This document shows, in pieces, positions 11,631-25,364 of a DNA stretch of 64,000 bases. The stretch spans positions 1-64,000 of the forward strand of contig LGRX02033402.1 in assembly GCA_001247695.2 (NCBI GenBank), in the 5' to 3' direction. Origin of the DNA: Cymbomonas tetramitiformis (lineage: Eukaryota > Chlorophyta > Pyramimonadophyceae > Pyramimonadales > Pyramimonadaceae). Position numbers and translations under genes: made by a program. The notes below the pieces were generated by a model. That model was not told where the DNA came from. It searched no databases and worked only from the letters and a program-made list of their open reading frames with translations. Position 1 is the stretch's first letter. The number at the start of each line of letters is the position of its first letter.

Positions 11631-14351
11631 GCGACTTGTATAGCAGCCCTGTGGCCACAATAATTATCGAAAATGCAAAATATTGCATTCGGGTGATTTC
11701 TTATAACTTCTAACATGTTCTTGAAACTTCTTGCGACTTCTTAATGCCATTTTCATTGATTATGCAATTTATAGTGCAAGCCCGTCCACCTAGCCGTGCT
11801 ACATGCCCGCATTGGATATCGCATTTCCACTAGCAGTCATGGCCAGCCGTGTGGTAGCATGCGTGCATGTTCCTTCTTATTATTTGACGGACATGACCGA
11901 GAGCAGAGCAGCGTACTTCAGGCGACTGAGTCAGGCTGGACGCCTGCATGTGATTGGACACTTGGAGCATGGACCTCTTGGCCGCAGGTGTAGGTGGGTC
12001 TTGGTATTTAAGAATCCTTTGGTGAGAGCCAAAATGTTACAAGGTGGAGAAGGTGATGGTATTGGCATGTTTACCTTCAGTTTGGGCAAGTTCATGGCAG
12101 ATGGGGATACGACTCAGTATGCTGAACAAGCCCATATTTAGGTCTGTGCTACGGCAGGCAGCAGCTACGGATGGGGGATGTTAGAAATTTGGGCTTGCAT
12201 ATAAGAGCTTGGCACGTGCTTTCAGAATATCAGAATTTCAAAAAAATTGTAGCTCTACGACTGTGTGCTATGCTGGAATATGCCTGGATTATTACAGACT
12301 CATGTGTACGTTGAGAATATGTCGAATATATAAATGCGAGCATTGAGGTCACTCAGGACTATCGGCACTTGTCCCATCATGTGCACGCGTTTGCGACACC
12401 AGGACAGCGCGCGTTTCCGTTATGTTCTTCCCCATTCGACTCGCATGACTATTTCCCCTTCAATATTTTGCTCCTGCAGCACGTACATGACACAGGCGAC
12501 CAAGAACCAATCCCCGTGTAAAGAGGGAAGCGCCCACTTTATGCGCATAGTACGCTCCTGCAGTTTTCACCTTGACTTCCTTACTCTTGACCAAGCATTT
12601 GCGAAACGGAATACTGCTGCATTTTTTGCCATATTTTCGCAGAACGTATGTTACCTCTGTCATCTCTTATGAATACGTTTTTGTCGTTTCTGAGTTGAAG
12701 CTTTTGACACTTAACGCCAATCTCCCCCTGAGATAGGGTGTCTCTCGGTGGGAATTTTGCAGTATTCGTGAGCAGTGCCGGAGCAGATAGTAAGTCGGGG
12801 CGCTTCGACTGGCGCCTGCAAACTCGAACTACTCTTGTAAGGTGTCGCATTCCCCCCTGTTTACTCTGCCGGGATGGAGCAGTTCATCGCGCGGCCTGTG
12901 GAGTACGCCGCCTTCGCCAAGATCATCGAGGTGCGCTGCGCACGACTCCGACCGCACCAAATCCATCAGCTTACTCTGTTGTGTACCCCGGTTTGGAACT
13001 CGGGCGCTCATATCACAGCCGCCGGCATTCCGTTATATTGCCGCAATGTAAAGCTGTCGGTGTGCTTAATCAGTGTTTCGGTCATCCAATCATTTTGCTT
13101 CGAGCACAGATCATCATTGCCAAGCCCCGTTGACTAACTTTTCCAGGAGGGGTAGCGCCGTCACAACGTTTTGCCCCTTGCCATTTGAATTTATAGTATT
13201 CAGTTATGCTTTCAGTGTTGATTAGCGCTGAAAGTTTCATCGAACTTGCTGTTGCGTCACCGCCCTCGCTATCTGTTCGATTTATTGCGTCACATACATT
13301 ATCCGTCCCAACCACCAGCACCACCAGCACCATGATGCATATGCCATTCCAGGACAACCGTAGCCGAAATATGATTTGATACTATACATGATTCTATCGC
13401 ACTGGTTGTTGCAGGCGATGGTGTGATGCATATTATTAGAAATTACTATAATGCATGCCGCCGTAATCTTTCTTCGGAACGGGAGGGCTGCGGAGCTCGG
13501 ACGCATTTCATGCTTATCCGCGGTTTCCGCCACGCATCGCTGTTGCATCGATGAACACAGTACAGTACACAGGTAGTGATGCACCGTCGCTACATCCCTT
13601 GCGTCCATCCACTGTATATGCCTATAATAATGTAATGCGCTCGTCAATATTGCCGAGTTATGTATAATTGGTTATGTTATTTGTGCAGACTCAGAGTAAG
13701 CACACTGAAGTATATGTGGTGTGATGTGATGTTCAGTGTGTGTGTGTGTGTGCTGTGTGTGTGTGGCGTGCGATTTGGTGGGAGGCGCCCTCGGCGCCTT
13801 GCATACATCGGTGAATCGCCTTGCATACATCGTGTGGAGGTGTGGTTTGAGCGCGAATATAGCGGCGATACATTTCGTGCACCCTCGCCGAGTCGTGGGG
13901 ATGCGTGCACGAAATGAAACTAATTATTGCTATCAAATGCTCTTACGTAAACTGGACTTCATCAACCGACGGCTCTGACTGAGACATAAAACTCGTCATT
14001 GCGCGCGGATTCGTGTCACTGAACACGTATGGCATTGCTTGCTGGTATCTACGTTATGCAACTACATTCGAGAACGATCTCGATCACGCATGCTCATGTC
14101 AGTGCAGATCGCGCGGCACACGCATCTTTAAATTTTAAAATAAACGAACCGCTAGGCTGATTCCTGCTCCGTCATCACGGTGCAGCTTCTGAAATCGTGC
14201 AAACACACGTCGGGCACGGCTGTCGTATCGTTCAGACACTGTGGGTTTCATGCTTGCTGCTTGCACGGATGGTGTGTCCATCCGCCGATGCATGCATATG
14301 CGAGCGGGCACCCGAATAGTTCTGATATGCCCACCAGCTCCTCGATGATAA
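11631..14351. other. Mostly unannotated; two doubtful ORFs
   Basis: Two plus-strand stretches could be coding but have no recognised domain. One is 11803-12141 (112 residues, ending AEQAHI). The other is 12874-12960, beginning MEQFIARPVEYAAFAKIIEV, which looks like a possible first exon. A TG microsatellite lies at about 13736-13764. The rest holds no feature I can support. Confidence 0.35.
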
Positions 14352-16267
14352 ATGATGACTGCGTATTTTAGGTGCGCCGTGATGCATCCGTCAATTCGTG
14401 CAGCAGGTAAAAATATGGCTGCAGAAATCAGCAATTTAAACATCGGTGGTGCTGCTGGGATAGAGTGTTTAGAGCATACACTCGGCGACGGCAACGTATC
14501 CTCTACAGCGTACCTTATGCAGCTGCTTCGGCTGCAGTGGCTGAAGCTCGAAGAACACACACTGCAGCTGCTGCGATTAGTCAGCAAGGAGGCGCGAGAC
14601 ATAATAAGCTCTCAGCTTCTGACACTGAGAGCCTCCAGTGCTACCAGAATAGACGATGCAGCCTTATTCGTCAACCTCACTGACCTGGATCTGAGTGACT
14701 GTGCGGAAGAGGAGCTCACGGACGCCACATTGAAGGCCTTGACACCTCGCCTCAGCCCATGCTTAACCTGCCTAAATCTCGCAGGCGAATCCCATTCCCA
14801 GTTGACACCCCTGGGGCTGACGGCTCTCACCTCTCTCACAGCACTTCGCTTGCTTGCCATGGACGGCTGCCCGGCAGCTGCGGCTCCTCCAGGGCTCTCC
14901 GCGCTGGGCCGCCTCACGTCACTGACATCTTTGAGCCTGAACGGCTGCAGTGTCACGGACGAGGGTCTCGAAGGCCTGTCAATGCTCACCAATCTTGCGC
15001 ACCTAGACCTTCGACGCTGCAAGCTCCTCACAGATCAGGGCATGCCAAGCCTATTTCATATGGCTTCCCTCACGTCGTTGAACCTGGGCGGGTGCACAGG
15101 GTATACTTCTGCCCACCACGGATACAGTATGCCACAGAGCGCTCCTCGCAACACATCCCGTTTGCACCGATGCATGGGTCGCTGATCCGTGCCGCGTCAC
15201 GGCGAGACACGCCCCCTGGCTGCCGCGTGCCATCCCTCCCAGCACTCGCAGTGTCGCATATGTTGTTTACCGGCTGTGAGCGAATAACTGGCAGAGGGCT
15301 CACCAACGTTGCCAGCCATCTTCCAGGCCTCCGGTCGCTGGACCTCAGCCTGTGTCCGCAGGTGGCAGATACTGCCCTCGCAGACCTGACGTGCAAGCTC
15401 ACCGCACTCACTTGCCTCAATCTCAGTATGTGCGAGCGTCTTACCGATGAAGGGCTAGTGTCCCTGGCGCCCCTGACGTCGCTCGCCTCTCTGGATATCA
15501 GCCTCTGCAAGGATCTCACCGATGCCGCTGTTGGGGCGCTCCCGGCGCGTCACAATGCACTGACCCACCTCAATGTCAGCATGTGCGAGCAACTCGGTGA
15601 CCGCACGGTCTACGCACTGACCTGCCCATCAGGCGCGCGCGTGGCACTGCGGGAGCTCGTGCTGCGAGGCTGCGCTAGGCTGACAGACGCGGGGCTGAGA
15701 ACACTGGCCGCACACCGCGATGTTGTCAACGGCCTTACTTACCTTAATCTGAGTGTGTGCCCGGGGTTCAGCGAGGAGTGGCTCGCTTCCATAGGGAACC
15801 TTAGGGCACTGGCGCGCCTCGACCTTGGCATGAACCAGCTGACCGACACGGGCCTGGCCAAGTTGAGCCCACTCACTGATCTGGTGGAGCTGGTGCTAGA
15901 GAGGTGTAACGGCTTCGGCGATCCGGGTCTCGTTCACGTGGGGGCCTTGAGATCGCTAACGTCACTCAACCTCAGCATGTGCAAGAATGTATCGCGCACG
16001 GGACTGGTCGGGTGTATTCAACGCCTGAAGGCGCTCACACGATTAAACCTTTACGGATGCACCGCCGCAGATGAGTTTGCCACTCTGCTGCACGAGATCC
16101 GGCGTACTGTTTCGCCGGTGGTCGTAGAAAACCACAGCGCCAGCGCCAGCTCATATGAGAACCGGATCATCTCACATACGGCAACAACCCTGGTCTATCT
16201 CATGGGGGGCACACTGACAGAGAACCCGCTGACACCTTCGCTGACGATGCTATGGTTCATTCGCTGA
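14352..16267 (+). CDS. Leucine-rich repeat protein, cysteine-containing (FBXL/AMN1-like)
   Basis: Two overlapping frames together encode a run of cysteine-containing LRRs of the F-box/AMN1 type (consensus LxxLNLSxCxxLTDxGL). The first frame (14352-15185) has a helical N-terminus around LLRLVSKEARDII, a weak F-box-like segment, then about six repeats up to SLTSLNLGGC at about 15100. The second (from about 15270 to 16267) resumes with CERITGRGL and gives eight or more repeats such as TCLNLSMCERLTDEGL. The frame change around 15100-15290 is either an intron or a frameshift: a GTATAC donor after 15100 and a CTGGCAG acceptor near 15298 would join in phase, but the fused repeat would be a few residues short. 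Proteins of this class are usually substrate adaptors of SCF ubiquitin ligases or mitotic-exit regulators. The role here is inferred from the repeat class only. Confidence 0.75.
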
Positions 16268-17356
16268 GCCCAACTAAGCAGGAATGATAAAGGCATTCAG
16301 CGCTTGCTGCTGCCGCTAGAAGGGTCCCCAGTCCTCACGATGCTCGCAGCGCGAATCCTCTTTGCGATGCCGGAAGAATTATAACGCCTAAAGACCTGCT
16401 GCGACTATGGAAAACAAGTAATTAGTCCGATCAACTGCTCGGAGGGCATGCACATAACAATAAACTACTACGAGAACACTGTGGGTGCCATGGCGTGTTA
16501 CAAATAAGCTCCGTATCATCGGAATGCTTGCCAACTTGAATTGCCCCTCAGAGACGATTCTTCATACGAATATTCATTCATTGCCCCTCGTAGACGCATT
16601 AGGTAACTTGGAAATGCTGCCGTGCTTCAAATTTGAACTGCGTTTGCATGGCAGGCAAATGAAATAATCACAATTTAATGGAGGAAGTAAGAAAACCTAG
16701 CATGGCGGATTTCAGCCTTAGCATTAAGCCATACAATAGGAGGTCTTGGAGCGCGTTTCACGCATTTGCAAGCATTTTCATGTATATCGGATCTCTCGTC
16801 TCCGCACTTTGTCAGTGCAGACAAGGGAAGTGCGGAATGGGCCGCGTGCAAGCCACACTGCGACATGTCACTGCGACATGTCCCGGAGGGAGCATGCTTG
16901 TCACCATCTTTGTATACCACCTCAATTCTTTACTTTGATAGAGGCTCCCGATGGCGTCATAACTCGAAGTTCAAAACACTTCCCTTGTTGACACACGCCA
17001 AACATTACTTGGGGAATCGCGAAGGAGGCAACGCGGATTGTAAGTCATCCAAGCTCATATTTTTGCGGTTCTTGAGAAGATGTGTTGGAAGATGTGCCTG
17101 TTCACAAACACTCTGATATTTTCAGAATCCAAGGAAGGGTCTGATACATGGCTTCTATCTGCCCCAAAAGATCACGTTTACGTGACTACTATGCATTTGC
17201 ACTTGAGGACCTCAAACGAAAGCCATGAAAAAATCAATTCCCACCACCCGCTCTCACCTGCATTAATTATCGCTACATGATTTGACTATGCTAGGGAAGG
17301 ACCGTCCGAATTGTCAAGGAATACACATATCTATGAGGGGTTTTACCAGACATCAC
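16268..17356. other. No gene recognised
   Basis: Between the LRR gene (plus) and the kinase gene (minus) I see only short unconvincing open frames. This convergent space may hold both 3' untranslated regions. Confidence 0.4.
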
Positions 17357-17481
17357 CTTATCCCTATGTGGAATGTCCTTTCCTGAATTTGCTCTTTCTC
17401 GTGGTATCATGTGATGATCTGCGGCGGCGGCGGCGGCGGCTGCTTGTTTTTCAGCCTCCTTGGCCTCTTCCAGCATAGCCG
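17357..17481 (-). CDS. Probable 3' exon of the kinase gene
   Basis: An exon-like segment of 125 nt has a TTGGCAG acceptor at its upstream edge and a GTGATG donor. It reads AMLEEAKEAEKQ, then a poly-Ala run, then DHHMIPRERANSGKD. It requires an incoming phase-1 intron, which matches the phase at which the last sure kinase exon (18711-18786) ends, so it fits the C-terminal tail of the kinase. The poly-Ala/Glu-Lys composition suggests a short helical linker. The remaining kinase C-lobe (subdomains X-XI) is not accounted for, so at least one exon between them is missing from this model. Confidence 0.45.
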
Positions 17482-18710
17482 CTGCCAAAATCACACACAA
17501 AAATAGGGTGTGCTATTCCTGGATCATCTTCCAAGTTAAGAAATTGGAGAAAGACGTGATCAACACACAACTAGCCAACGTGAGGCCATCAGCACCACTT
17601 AGCCAAAATGAGGCCATCAGCACCTTTTGGCCAAACTAGTTACCATTGTCATTGGAAACTAAACTAATTCCCATCGACCTTCTCTCACTCTTGGTAATCC
17701 TGTTTCGCATCAGATATGCTTGCGTTCTACGACAGCATCAAGATATAACACACAAGACCTTGCCCTACATTGTCGATATCTTCCAGCCATCGTGAATGTA
17801 GCAGAGGCGCTTCATACCGAAATGCCCGCGGCTAGTATAACCCTCAAAATATGGATGGCATATGCAATCTCAGCACCAGTGAAAGTGTGGGGGAAAACAA
17901 CATTCCAGGTGTAATAAATAGTAAAAAATCACCCTGCAATACCAAAACAGCATTGAGATTATGGCATCCGAACGCCTGTCTCGTTGCAATCATTAACACG
18001 ACTGTAAATTGTGGTCACTCCACCATCCGGTAACATCTTGAAAATCATGTTATTCACAGGAACCTGCATCTTCGCTTAGTCTTTACTGGGTCATACTGTG
18101 CACACCTGATTGGGCCACGTCTATAAATGTCCCAGACCCCTTGCGGTGTGATCCCAGTGGCATGCCAGAGTCGAGCCGCTCTTGCATGAGCTTCTGGGCA
18201 GATTGTATGAAAGGTAAGTTAAGCACGTCCGCTGCTCACACACCATATTCCATCCCGACCCGTCCCGTTTCCCGCCCCCTCACCATGCGAACCATTTCAA
18301 TGCACCATTAAGTTCATGTTTCCTATCTTCCATCGCTACAAATAATCGCAAAATGCATTTTGTATAATTGAGTGTTAAATGTCGTTTGTGCACGCTGACC
18401 CTGTTTTGAAATGTGAGACACGTGCCGCATGCATTGCGGCCAACCAGTTGTGATTGACCAATCAGTTGGTATGCCTTTAAGATCATCATTATGACCTGGA
18501 GGGCGCACGGTGTCAAGGGTGCAAATTGGGACTAGATAGGCGAACCCTAATATATACAAAAATCAGAATCCAGGCATGGTCTTTGGACAGCCGTCGGTCC
18601 GTCATGATTGCAGTAAGTAGTAGCGGCACCACCTGTTGTGGGACGATCGCGCGATTCGTAGGAGAGCAACGAGCCACATAACTGCCGAAGACGTGGCCCT
18701 CCTCCCACAC

Positions 18711-21700
18711 CAATATCTAAAGGCTCATACTCTCCGCCAGTGATGGCCATTACCAGCTTCACCGCACTGACATCGTCGAATGCTCGCTGCAAACGAACAA
18801 CCAATCATCCACGGCACAGCTGCCACTTCAGTTTCTAAAAAAAGACTACAGTAACTACGATAAACGTAACCCCTCGGCCGCAATGACAGAACAGCCAACA
18901 CATCAATGAAGTAAGGTCTCTTTCCATTCCAAGCCTACTCGTGGAAAATGCTGCATAAGGAATCCCAACTCGGGTCTCAAACCCCATCCCCTTATGATAG
19001 CACACCTCTTCACGCATCAACAGGAGCTCACACACGCGCTGCTCATAGAGCATCATCTATACGCTGCTCGTATTAAGGTCGTCAAGTTTGGCGAGGGCTT
19101 ATACTGGCGGTGTCTGGGCTAAATGATGGAAATCGCATTCGGTCAAGACCGCAATGTGGGAGCAGTTATGCTTCGAAGTGCACCTTTAACGTCATCATTT
19201 CATAAAGCACGCATCCAAGAGCCCACATATCATTCTTCATGTCATATGGTCGACCCTCAACAACCTGCAACGAGCGCTTGGTCATTAGCTCGCTTCTCTT
19301 GCACTTGCACCAAAGCGGCCCACTCCTATTGGTCATCAGCTCGCTTCTCTTGCACTTGCACCAAAGCGGCCCACTCCTATTGGTCATTAGCTCGCTTTCT
19401 CTTGCACTCCTGCACCAAAGCGTCTCCACTCCTATTGGCCATCAGCTCGCTTCTCTTGCACTTGCACCAAAGCGGCCCACTCCTATTGGTCATTAGCTCG
19501 CTTCTCTTGCACTTGCACCAAAGCGGCCCACTCCTATTGGTCATCAGCTCGCTTCTCTTGCACTTGCACCAAAGCGGCCCACTCCTATTCGCACTGTAGA
19601 GATATCCATGCACAGCTCTCATTCCCGATATGCGCACTGATTGCACATCTCCATTCAAAGAATATGCATCTGTGGCAGTAATGGGCAGCTTCGCGAGCAG
19701 TGTGTTAAAAGCTACTCGAAAAGAGTTCAACCCTATGTTTACAATCTCCATATTGAGATCAACAGCTGCGAGTGTATTTCTATGATTGGTCTTTACACCT
19801 TCCCTCTGCATATCCCTAACTGCTATTTACAGTGGGCCTGACGTGGATGGTCACAAAATTCGACAGCTCACCTCAGGGGAAAGGTAGTTGGGTGTGCCGC
19901 AGTAGGTTCGCGATTTCTTTTTGTCTGCGGAGAGAACCTTGGACAAGCCAAAGTCCCCTACCTTCACCACGTCCGCCTTGGTTATGAAAATGTTTTCGGG
20001 CTTTAGGTCGCGGTGCATGATCTGCCATTCAGGCAACGCCCATCCACACCGAGCCTGATCTGCCATCCAGCTCACGCCAAGCTCCCACCCCGGCATGGCC
20101 CAAGGCACCGGAAACCAACAGGCGCCGACAGAAGCCAGCCTGATATTTGCAGGTAACACCCTGACACGAAATAGGGAGGAGTGAAGTTGGGAAGGGCATG
20201 CGCTCTCGTGGCCAGCCCGCGTTACTGTGGCAACACCCGTTTTCTTGTGTGAGAACTGGAAGGGGACGAACAACCAAGATGACTAGCCTCAAATATTGAT
20301 GGCAGTCTCAAATACACATGAATCTGCCTGGTGTAAGCCGTGTCGGGAAAATCACCCACTGCAAGTCCATCCCTAAGAGATAGGGTATCTGGTCCTCAAG
20401 TACAGGGCAAAACCGCGGGAGTACATAATACCCTTAGGCATATAGGCCTCATGCAGAGCACGTGACCACTACACATCTCAGGTGACTGTGGAACATGGGG
20501 AGACACTGATCAATATAGCAATGCACAGACCTGACCGACGAGCTCGTCCGTGCGCAGCTACCCTCGAGGCCCACAGCAGCAAAACAATCATTCATGAGAA
20601 CTGCAGAGCGGTTGTCACCCGGTGTTTGTGGATGTGATGCAGGGCAAGGAGGATCTGCAGAAATATGTCGAGCACTTCACGCTCGTCCGGAGCTTGTCCC
20701 TTCTCACGCCATTCTCTGCATGCAAGCCGGTGGCACACCGCCCATGTCTTTGTCAAACAACCGTGCGACAGCGAAGAGCGCGGCGTGGAGCGGAGGCAAC
20801 TTGGACAGGTGGCGCAGAGCACGGCGTGGAGCGGAGGCAACTTGGACGGGTGGCGCAGAGCACGGCGTGGAGCGGAGGCAACTTGGACGGGTGGCGCAGA
20901 GACGGGGGCGTGGAGCGAGGCAACTTGGACGGGTGGCGCAGAGGCACGGCGTGAGCGGAGGCAACTTTGGACGGGTGGCGCACGGCGTGCGGGATGGGAG
21001 GCAACTTGACGTGGTGCGGCAGAGCACGCGGCGTGAGCGTGAGGCAACTTGGACTGGTGGCGCAGAGCACGGCGTGGAGCGGAGGCAACTTGGACGGTGG
21101 CACAGAGCACGGCGTGGAGCGGAGGCAACTTGACGGGTGGCGCAGAGCACGGCGTGGGAGCGGAGGCAACTTGACGGGTGGCGCAGAGCACGGCGTGGGA
21201 GCGGAGGCAACTTGGACGGGTGGCGAGAGCACGGCGTGAGCGAGGCAACTTCTTGGACGGGTGGCGCACACGGCGTGGAGCGGAGGCAACTTGGACGGGT
21301 GGCGCAGAGCGCACGGCGTGAGCCGGAGGCAACTTGGACGGGTGGCGCAGAGCACGGCGTGAGCCGGGAGGCAACTTGGATGGTGGCGCAGAGCACGGCG
21401 TGAGCGGAGGCACCCTGGACGGGTGGCAGAAAGGCACGGCGGAGCGGAGGCAACTTGGACGGGTGGCGCAGAGGCACGGCGTGGGAGCGGAGGCACCGGG
21501 ACGTGGTGGCGAGAGGCACGGCGTGGAGCGGGAGGCAATCTCTGGCGGCAAGCAGAGCACGGCGCGGGAGGCAGCTTGGACGGGTGGCGCAGAGCACGGC
21601 GGAGCGGAGGCAACTTGGACGGTGGCGAGAGCACGGCGTGAGCGGAGGCAACTTGGACGGGTGGCGCAGAGCACGGCGTGAGCGGAGGCAATCTCTGGGA

Positions 21701-23844
21701 CGTGGTGGCGGCAGGCACGGCGTGAGCGGGAGGCAACTTGGACGTGGTGGCGCAGAGCACGGCGTGGGAGCGGAGGTAACTTGACGGGTATATCGGCGTG
21801 GAGCCGGAGGTAACTTGGACGTGGTGGCGCAGAGCACGGCGTGGAGCGGAGGCAACTTGGACGGGTGGCGCACGGCGTGGAGTGGAGGGGACTTGGAGGG
21901 GCGGCGAATGGCGAGCTGCAGTACAACGGAGGCACAATGGGCCGTGCAGGACGAGATATGCTGCAGCGGAAGGTATGAGTGTAAAATGGGTGGCGATGCG
22001 GTCCAAGAAACAGCGCGCGGAGACGTGGAGTGTAAGGCACGCTATAGCGCGGTGAACGCCGAAGGAATTGAAAGGTGCAACGGAAGGCGGACTGCGGTGC
22101 AAAATACGGCGCGGTATGCCACGACGGCGGCCGAACTACAACGCGCTCGAGTGTCAGGCAGCGCGCGATGATATATTCCAAGGACTGCGCGCTGCGGTAC
22201 AGCAGGGAGGCGGCTGATATCTGTAGACTCGGGAACAAGCGGCTGAAGGCTATGATTGAGCTATTTTATAGCAAGTTCAGATGTCGAAGGAGAGAGCTAA
22301 ATCAGGGACGCGACGTTTAAGTCGATGCGTGCCTTACAAAACTTGCGGTCACCCAGCTGTTGGGTCCATCGAGGTTGCAGACACCAGGCGTGTTTTTCAA
22401 TGCACTTGTTAAAAGACTTGCGGCTGTGGCAAGTGTTTCAAACCTTTGCGCTATCCAAGTTTCTGAGAACAGGCGCTGTGCACTCGCTTGCCTTGCAAGA
22501 CTTGCGATCACGACAAGCGTGCCAAGACTTGTATGTAACGCTCTTGGCGACAACGGAGTTCAGGTATGGATGTGTGAGTGCAAAGTGCATGGATTGTAAA
22601 CTGACTGAAAAGGACTTTTCACTGTATCAGGGCGTGAGGGAAAGGGTTCCGAGGGCCGAACCGAATCTGGTGGGCGAGAGTCCCGCGTTCGGCGTATTCT
22701 TGCACGATGCAGAAGCCTTCATCGTCGCGGAAGCTCTCAAGGCACCCAATTATGTGCATATGATCTAGCTGATTCATCACTTTCACCTGTCAAACAAAGG
22801 ATACATTCGACAACTTAGTTGTGAGCACCGTCAATTTTCGTGCTGAAGTGTAGGCCGTGACCGCGCTCGGACCTCAACTTCAAGGTTTACCGCTGTCATG
22901 ATGTCGCCAACAGTGCATTTGCCAACGCGGCGAAGTGGCTTGACTTCACTGGAGGTCTCAGGCCACACGCGAAGTGCTGCCTGAGCCGTTTGGAGCGGAT
23001 GAGTGCAGAATGCCGCGTCGAGAGGAAAACCGAAGCAAGGAAACACACGAGAAATATATTCATACACAAATTCTATCAAAACTGCCTCTGATCGCAGCAC
23101 GAGACTGTGCAAGTAGATAGTAAAAACGGTTCTAGGAACATATACAACCCTTGATACTTGCTGCACGAGTCTGAGAGTACTTCGCCACAACCAAGTACCT
23201 CTCACGCAGAAAAAATAAATCAAAGTTGTCACCACGTATTTTCACAGTGAAAGGAAGCATTCCGAGGGATGATGTTTGCTGGTTCGGGAGGACATGGTAC
23301 AAAGGCCTTTAACATACTTCATGCTCCGCTTCAGTGAAATCTTCGAGGTGCTCGCCATCGAGGAGCTTTTTTATAACAAACAAGCAATCATCGCACTTTC
23401 GTTTCACCAACCTCACAACTCCGAATCCACCTCGAGCTGTGCACAACCAACCATTGCTCAGAAGGTGAGTATGGACAGGATACACGCGTGTGTTACAAGC
23501 ATGCGAGTCCAACCCTGATATAGGAAGGGAGCAATACGCAGCCCAGTGCGTTGACGACGACGTACTTGTTACCAATCCATGCAAACACACACACATACAC
23601 ACAAGTATATATGTATAAGGGTGACGAGATCGGATATCAAAAGACCAAGCATGCCGCCTTACGTGCATGACCTTCGTCCACAAGAATGTATGCGATTGCA
23701 CTCACCGATTTTGCATACATCCGTGTATTTTTCTTGTCCTTCATCCTGGTCTAAGCTGTCCGTTGAGCCGGATGGTTCAATGTGGTCGTCATCAGCTGTA
23801 GCAATGTCACTGGCACCCTCAGGGTCGTTGCCAGCGTCTCCCAT
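18711..23844 (-). CDS. NEK-like serine/threonine protein kinase (seven exons, 3' end unresolved)
   Basis: Seven exons join in phase through GT-AG introns: 23844-23706 (ATG, acidic N-terminus), 23436-23318, 22786-22628 (approximate lower edge), 20715-20619, 20021-19872, 19264-19184 and 18786-18711. In order they give the glycine loop (ARGGFGVV), the ATP-binding lysine (FVIKK), the hinge ([12 protein letters not shown]), the catalytic loop (HRDLKPEN), DFG, the activation segment ending [10 protein letters not shown], the subdomain IX stretch [13 protein letters not shown], and [10 protein letters not shown]. CGTPxYLSPE plus the GGEYEPL region point to the NIMA-related (NEK) family, which acts in cilia and the cell cycle. 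All catalytic residues are present, so the protein should be active. Three of six introns are long. The intron at 20716-22627 holds a 41-bp array and the intron at 19265-19871 a 51-bp array. The 3' end after 18711 is not resolved. Confidence 0.85.
19275..19590. repeat. 51-bp tandem repeat in kinase intron, about 6 copies
   Basis: The landmark GGTCAT(T/C)AGC occurs at 19280, 19331, 19382, (19437, as GGCCAT), 19488 and 19539: 51-bp spacing, except one 55-bp copy carrying small insertions. The array lies wholly between two kinase exons, 10 bp from the acceptor of the downstream exon. Confidence 0.92.
20766..21885. repeat. 41-bp tandem repeat in kinase intron, about 28 copies
   Basis: A unit of about 41 bp containing CGGCGTGGAGCGGAGGCAAC recurs with many one- or two-base indels, which is why long but shifting open frames appear on both strands. 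It fills more than half of the intron between the HRD-side exon (20619-20715) and the hinge exon. The frequent length variants suggest an unstable array or assembly noise. Confidence 0.92.
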
Positions 23845-23879
23845 GGTCCCGTCACGTGGCGAGCTCGTACTTAGTTAGC

Positions 23880-24885
23880 GGAACAACAGTTCAATGGTTT
23901 TTCATGCATCGCAAATATTACAACGCTTACAGATATATTGTAGTATATAGAGTAGTAATATATCGAGAAGGCGCGCAATCTCAGACTTGAGACTCCGTCG
24001 AAACGAACTCGCCACTGGAATTGGGTTTCTACATGAGATGGTTTTTTACACGTGATGATGGGACGTGAAAATGGGTGGTCATTCCTCCCGAGTTCAGAAT
24101 ATCAAAATTTGAATTATACGTTATCTCGTATAAACTGCTGTGAGAAGAACAATATAATCATATATTCAATATTCGTATTTATACCATGTGTGTAATGCTG
24201 CTGATGCTGGCGTGCGCGTGCCGTAGAGCTGCCCAACTTAAACTTGTCCGTTCATTTTTAACAGTGGCAATTTTCCGAATCCGACAGTCCATATACGATT
24301 CCAGAGATCAAAATACGATACATTCCTTTGTTGCTCCCCAGGAATCTCTTCGGACCTTCCGATGTTTCCGATCTGAAAACATTGGACGGCTCAACTTTAG
24401 TTGGGCACCCCCAGCGTGCCGTGGCGATGAAGGCGCGTTGCGTTGGACCCTCCGGATAAAAATCGTGTATACAGAAGAGTACTGTATACAGTAACTGACA
24501 ATTTACAGTAATACAGTAATACAGTATAAATCCTAAGGACGTTTTTGAAGATTGCGATCGTATGAAATATTCGTGATGACTGTAGTGTGTTTATGCTGAC
24601 TGTAATATTACTAACGATGATTGGATGATAGGTTGGTGACTGTCTAACTGATAACTGTAGTCATGTATATATACTACAATTCGTTAATTATATGAGGTAG
24701 TTATGGCTGCCACGTCAGACAATATGCCTATTTATATTGTGCCGGATGGGAAGTTGGGAACACCATCCTTCCTACCTGACTCTTTTTGGCAGGCCCCTTA
24801 CCATGTGCACCCACTATCGAGAAAGCCAATCAGAACGTGCCAGCTCAAAGATGCCATTGCAATACGACTTTTGTAAGTGCACAAA
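23880..24885. other. AT-rich sequence upstream of kinase gene
   Basis: No gene seen. A TACAGTAA-type short repeat is present near 24486-24530. Part of this stretch should contain the kinase promoter, but no element is recognisable. Confidence 0.35.
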
Positions 24886-25364
24886 TGGCAAATTACCATT
24901 GGTTGTCGATGACGAGCGAGCGACAATATAAATTCAAGACTTGGAGATTATAAATAAGAGGCAGCGCAACTGAGTTGGTTTTATATACTAGCCGGAGAGA
25001 ACATTTTATAGTGAATTTTATGCATACAAATAGTAATAATCATTATTATTTATTACAACTTGTAGAAAAGAAGAAAACAATCACGCCATTTATATGTAAC
25101 TTGTAGGTTATGTGACACACCTGCCCTACGGTACCCCCCTAACCACCCTAGCTAAACCAATAATCACAATTGAAATCAGCAAGAGCTAATCTGAGACAAA
25201 ACAAAGATCCGAAGGCGTCCGATCACGCGAAGGCAAGACAATTCGAAGCATTCAACAATTGTGTCTCACGTAACAATCTGCACACGATTAGGACTTACTT
25301 GCCCTCTCTGATCAGCCTCATTAAGGCTCTCTCTCCATAATACACAAATTGTGTTACTCTACAT

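Noticed and set aside
20592..22238. 548-residue and overlapping minus-strand ORFs, and plus-strand ORFs of 110-180 residues
   Set aside because: They are produced by the 41-bp intronic array; only a short end (20619-20715) is a real kinase exon.
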